A DNA stretch of 5,132 nt from assembly GCA_002396325.1 (NCBI GenBank), contig DGXM01000165.1:1817-6948 (forward strand), written 5' to 3'. The notes under the pieces were generated by a model. That model was not told the DNA's origin. It ran no database searches and was given only the letters and a program-made list of their open reading frames with translations. Each line of letters begins with the position of its first letter. Positions within the stretch are counted from its first letter, which is position 1. A program made the position numbers and the translations under genes. This stretch comes from Treponema sp. UBA4232 (GTDB lineage Bacteria; Spirochaetota; Spirochaetia; Treponematales; Treponemataceae). Shown one piece after another: positions 5,112-5,132 of the stretch.

Positions 5112-5132
5112 ATCCCGGATCAAGTCCGGGAT
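5112..5132. repeat. Type-A palindrome, second copy, ending at the window edge
   Basis: The arms ATCCCGGA (5112-5119) and TCCGGGAT (5125-5132) have loop TCAAG. The window stops at the last base of the right arm, consistent with a contig broken in a repeat. Confidence 0.75.

Larger units (their letters stand above)
4839..5132. repeat. REP-like intergenic repeat array, period about 135 bp
   Basis: Segments 4905-4997 and 5040-5132 match at 90 of 93 positions with an offset of exactly 135. Differences are TA/CG at 4916-4917 against 5051-5052, and C4950 against T5085. A more decayed unit lies before them: GATCCC at 4839 against 4976 (offset 137), followed by a GATG(A)-GGTAGCGG stretch in both. Each unit carries a type-B hairpin and a type-A hairpin. 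The array runs off the window end. Such palindromic repeats are known in several bacterial lineages; no transposase is present here. Confidence 0.85.

Noticed and set aside
4839..5132. CRISPR array
   Set aside because: The units are about 135 bp, the repeated part is longer than any spacer, the intervening sequence is itself repetitive, and no cas gene is present.

Overview
The window suggests a host-associated or gut spirochaete close to Treponema. The pointers are a large surface-type lipoprotein with a relaxed spirochaete-style lipobox, moderate GC content, and intergenic palindromic repeats of a kind common in such genomes. This assignment is inference, because the window has no rRNA or housekeeping gene to anchor it. 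The odd length of 5132 bases, with both ends inside repeats, suggests a whole short contig that broke at repeats.

Layout. Positions 2-3676 (+) hold one very large gene that is cut off at its 5' end. The reading frame is open to the first base. The first codons encode the end of a lipoprotein signal peptide with its acceptor cysteine, and they lie in a pentanucleotide tandem repeat (TCTAT)n. The mature protein has an N-terminal domain, about seven diverged Ig-like repeats of 86-108 residues plus a partial eighth, and a different, more AT-rich C-terminal domain. A hairpin with a T-tail follows the gene (3692-3730).

Positions 3731-3924 are a control region. They hold a second T-rich hairpin, a 13-bp direct repeat, a sigma70-like promoter (3827-3855) and a striking 37-bp dyad (3861-3897) at the predicted transcription start. 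A two-gene operon follows: a 68-residue charged protein (3925-4131) and an overlapping GNAT-fold acetyltransferase (4106-4681). Size, order, overlap and the promoter-proximal dyad resemble an autoregulated toxin-antitoxin module, but the small protein shows no antitoxin fold that I recognise.

Positions 4682-5132 carry no convincing gene. They hold a perfect 8-bp stem hairpin, then a REP-like array with a 135-bp period. Each unit contains three 20-bp sub-repeats and two hairpins, each with an 8-bp stem and a 5-nt loop.

The strongest observation is the pentanucleotide repeat inside the lipoprotein signal peptide. It encodes the same hydrophobic SILFY cycle in all three frames, while both wrong frames stop within 53 bases. 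That is the architecture of an ON/OFF phase-variation switch, like the CTCTT repeat in Neisseria opa genes.
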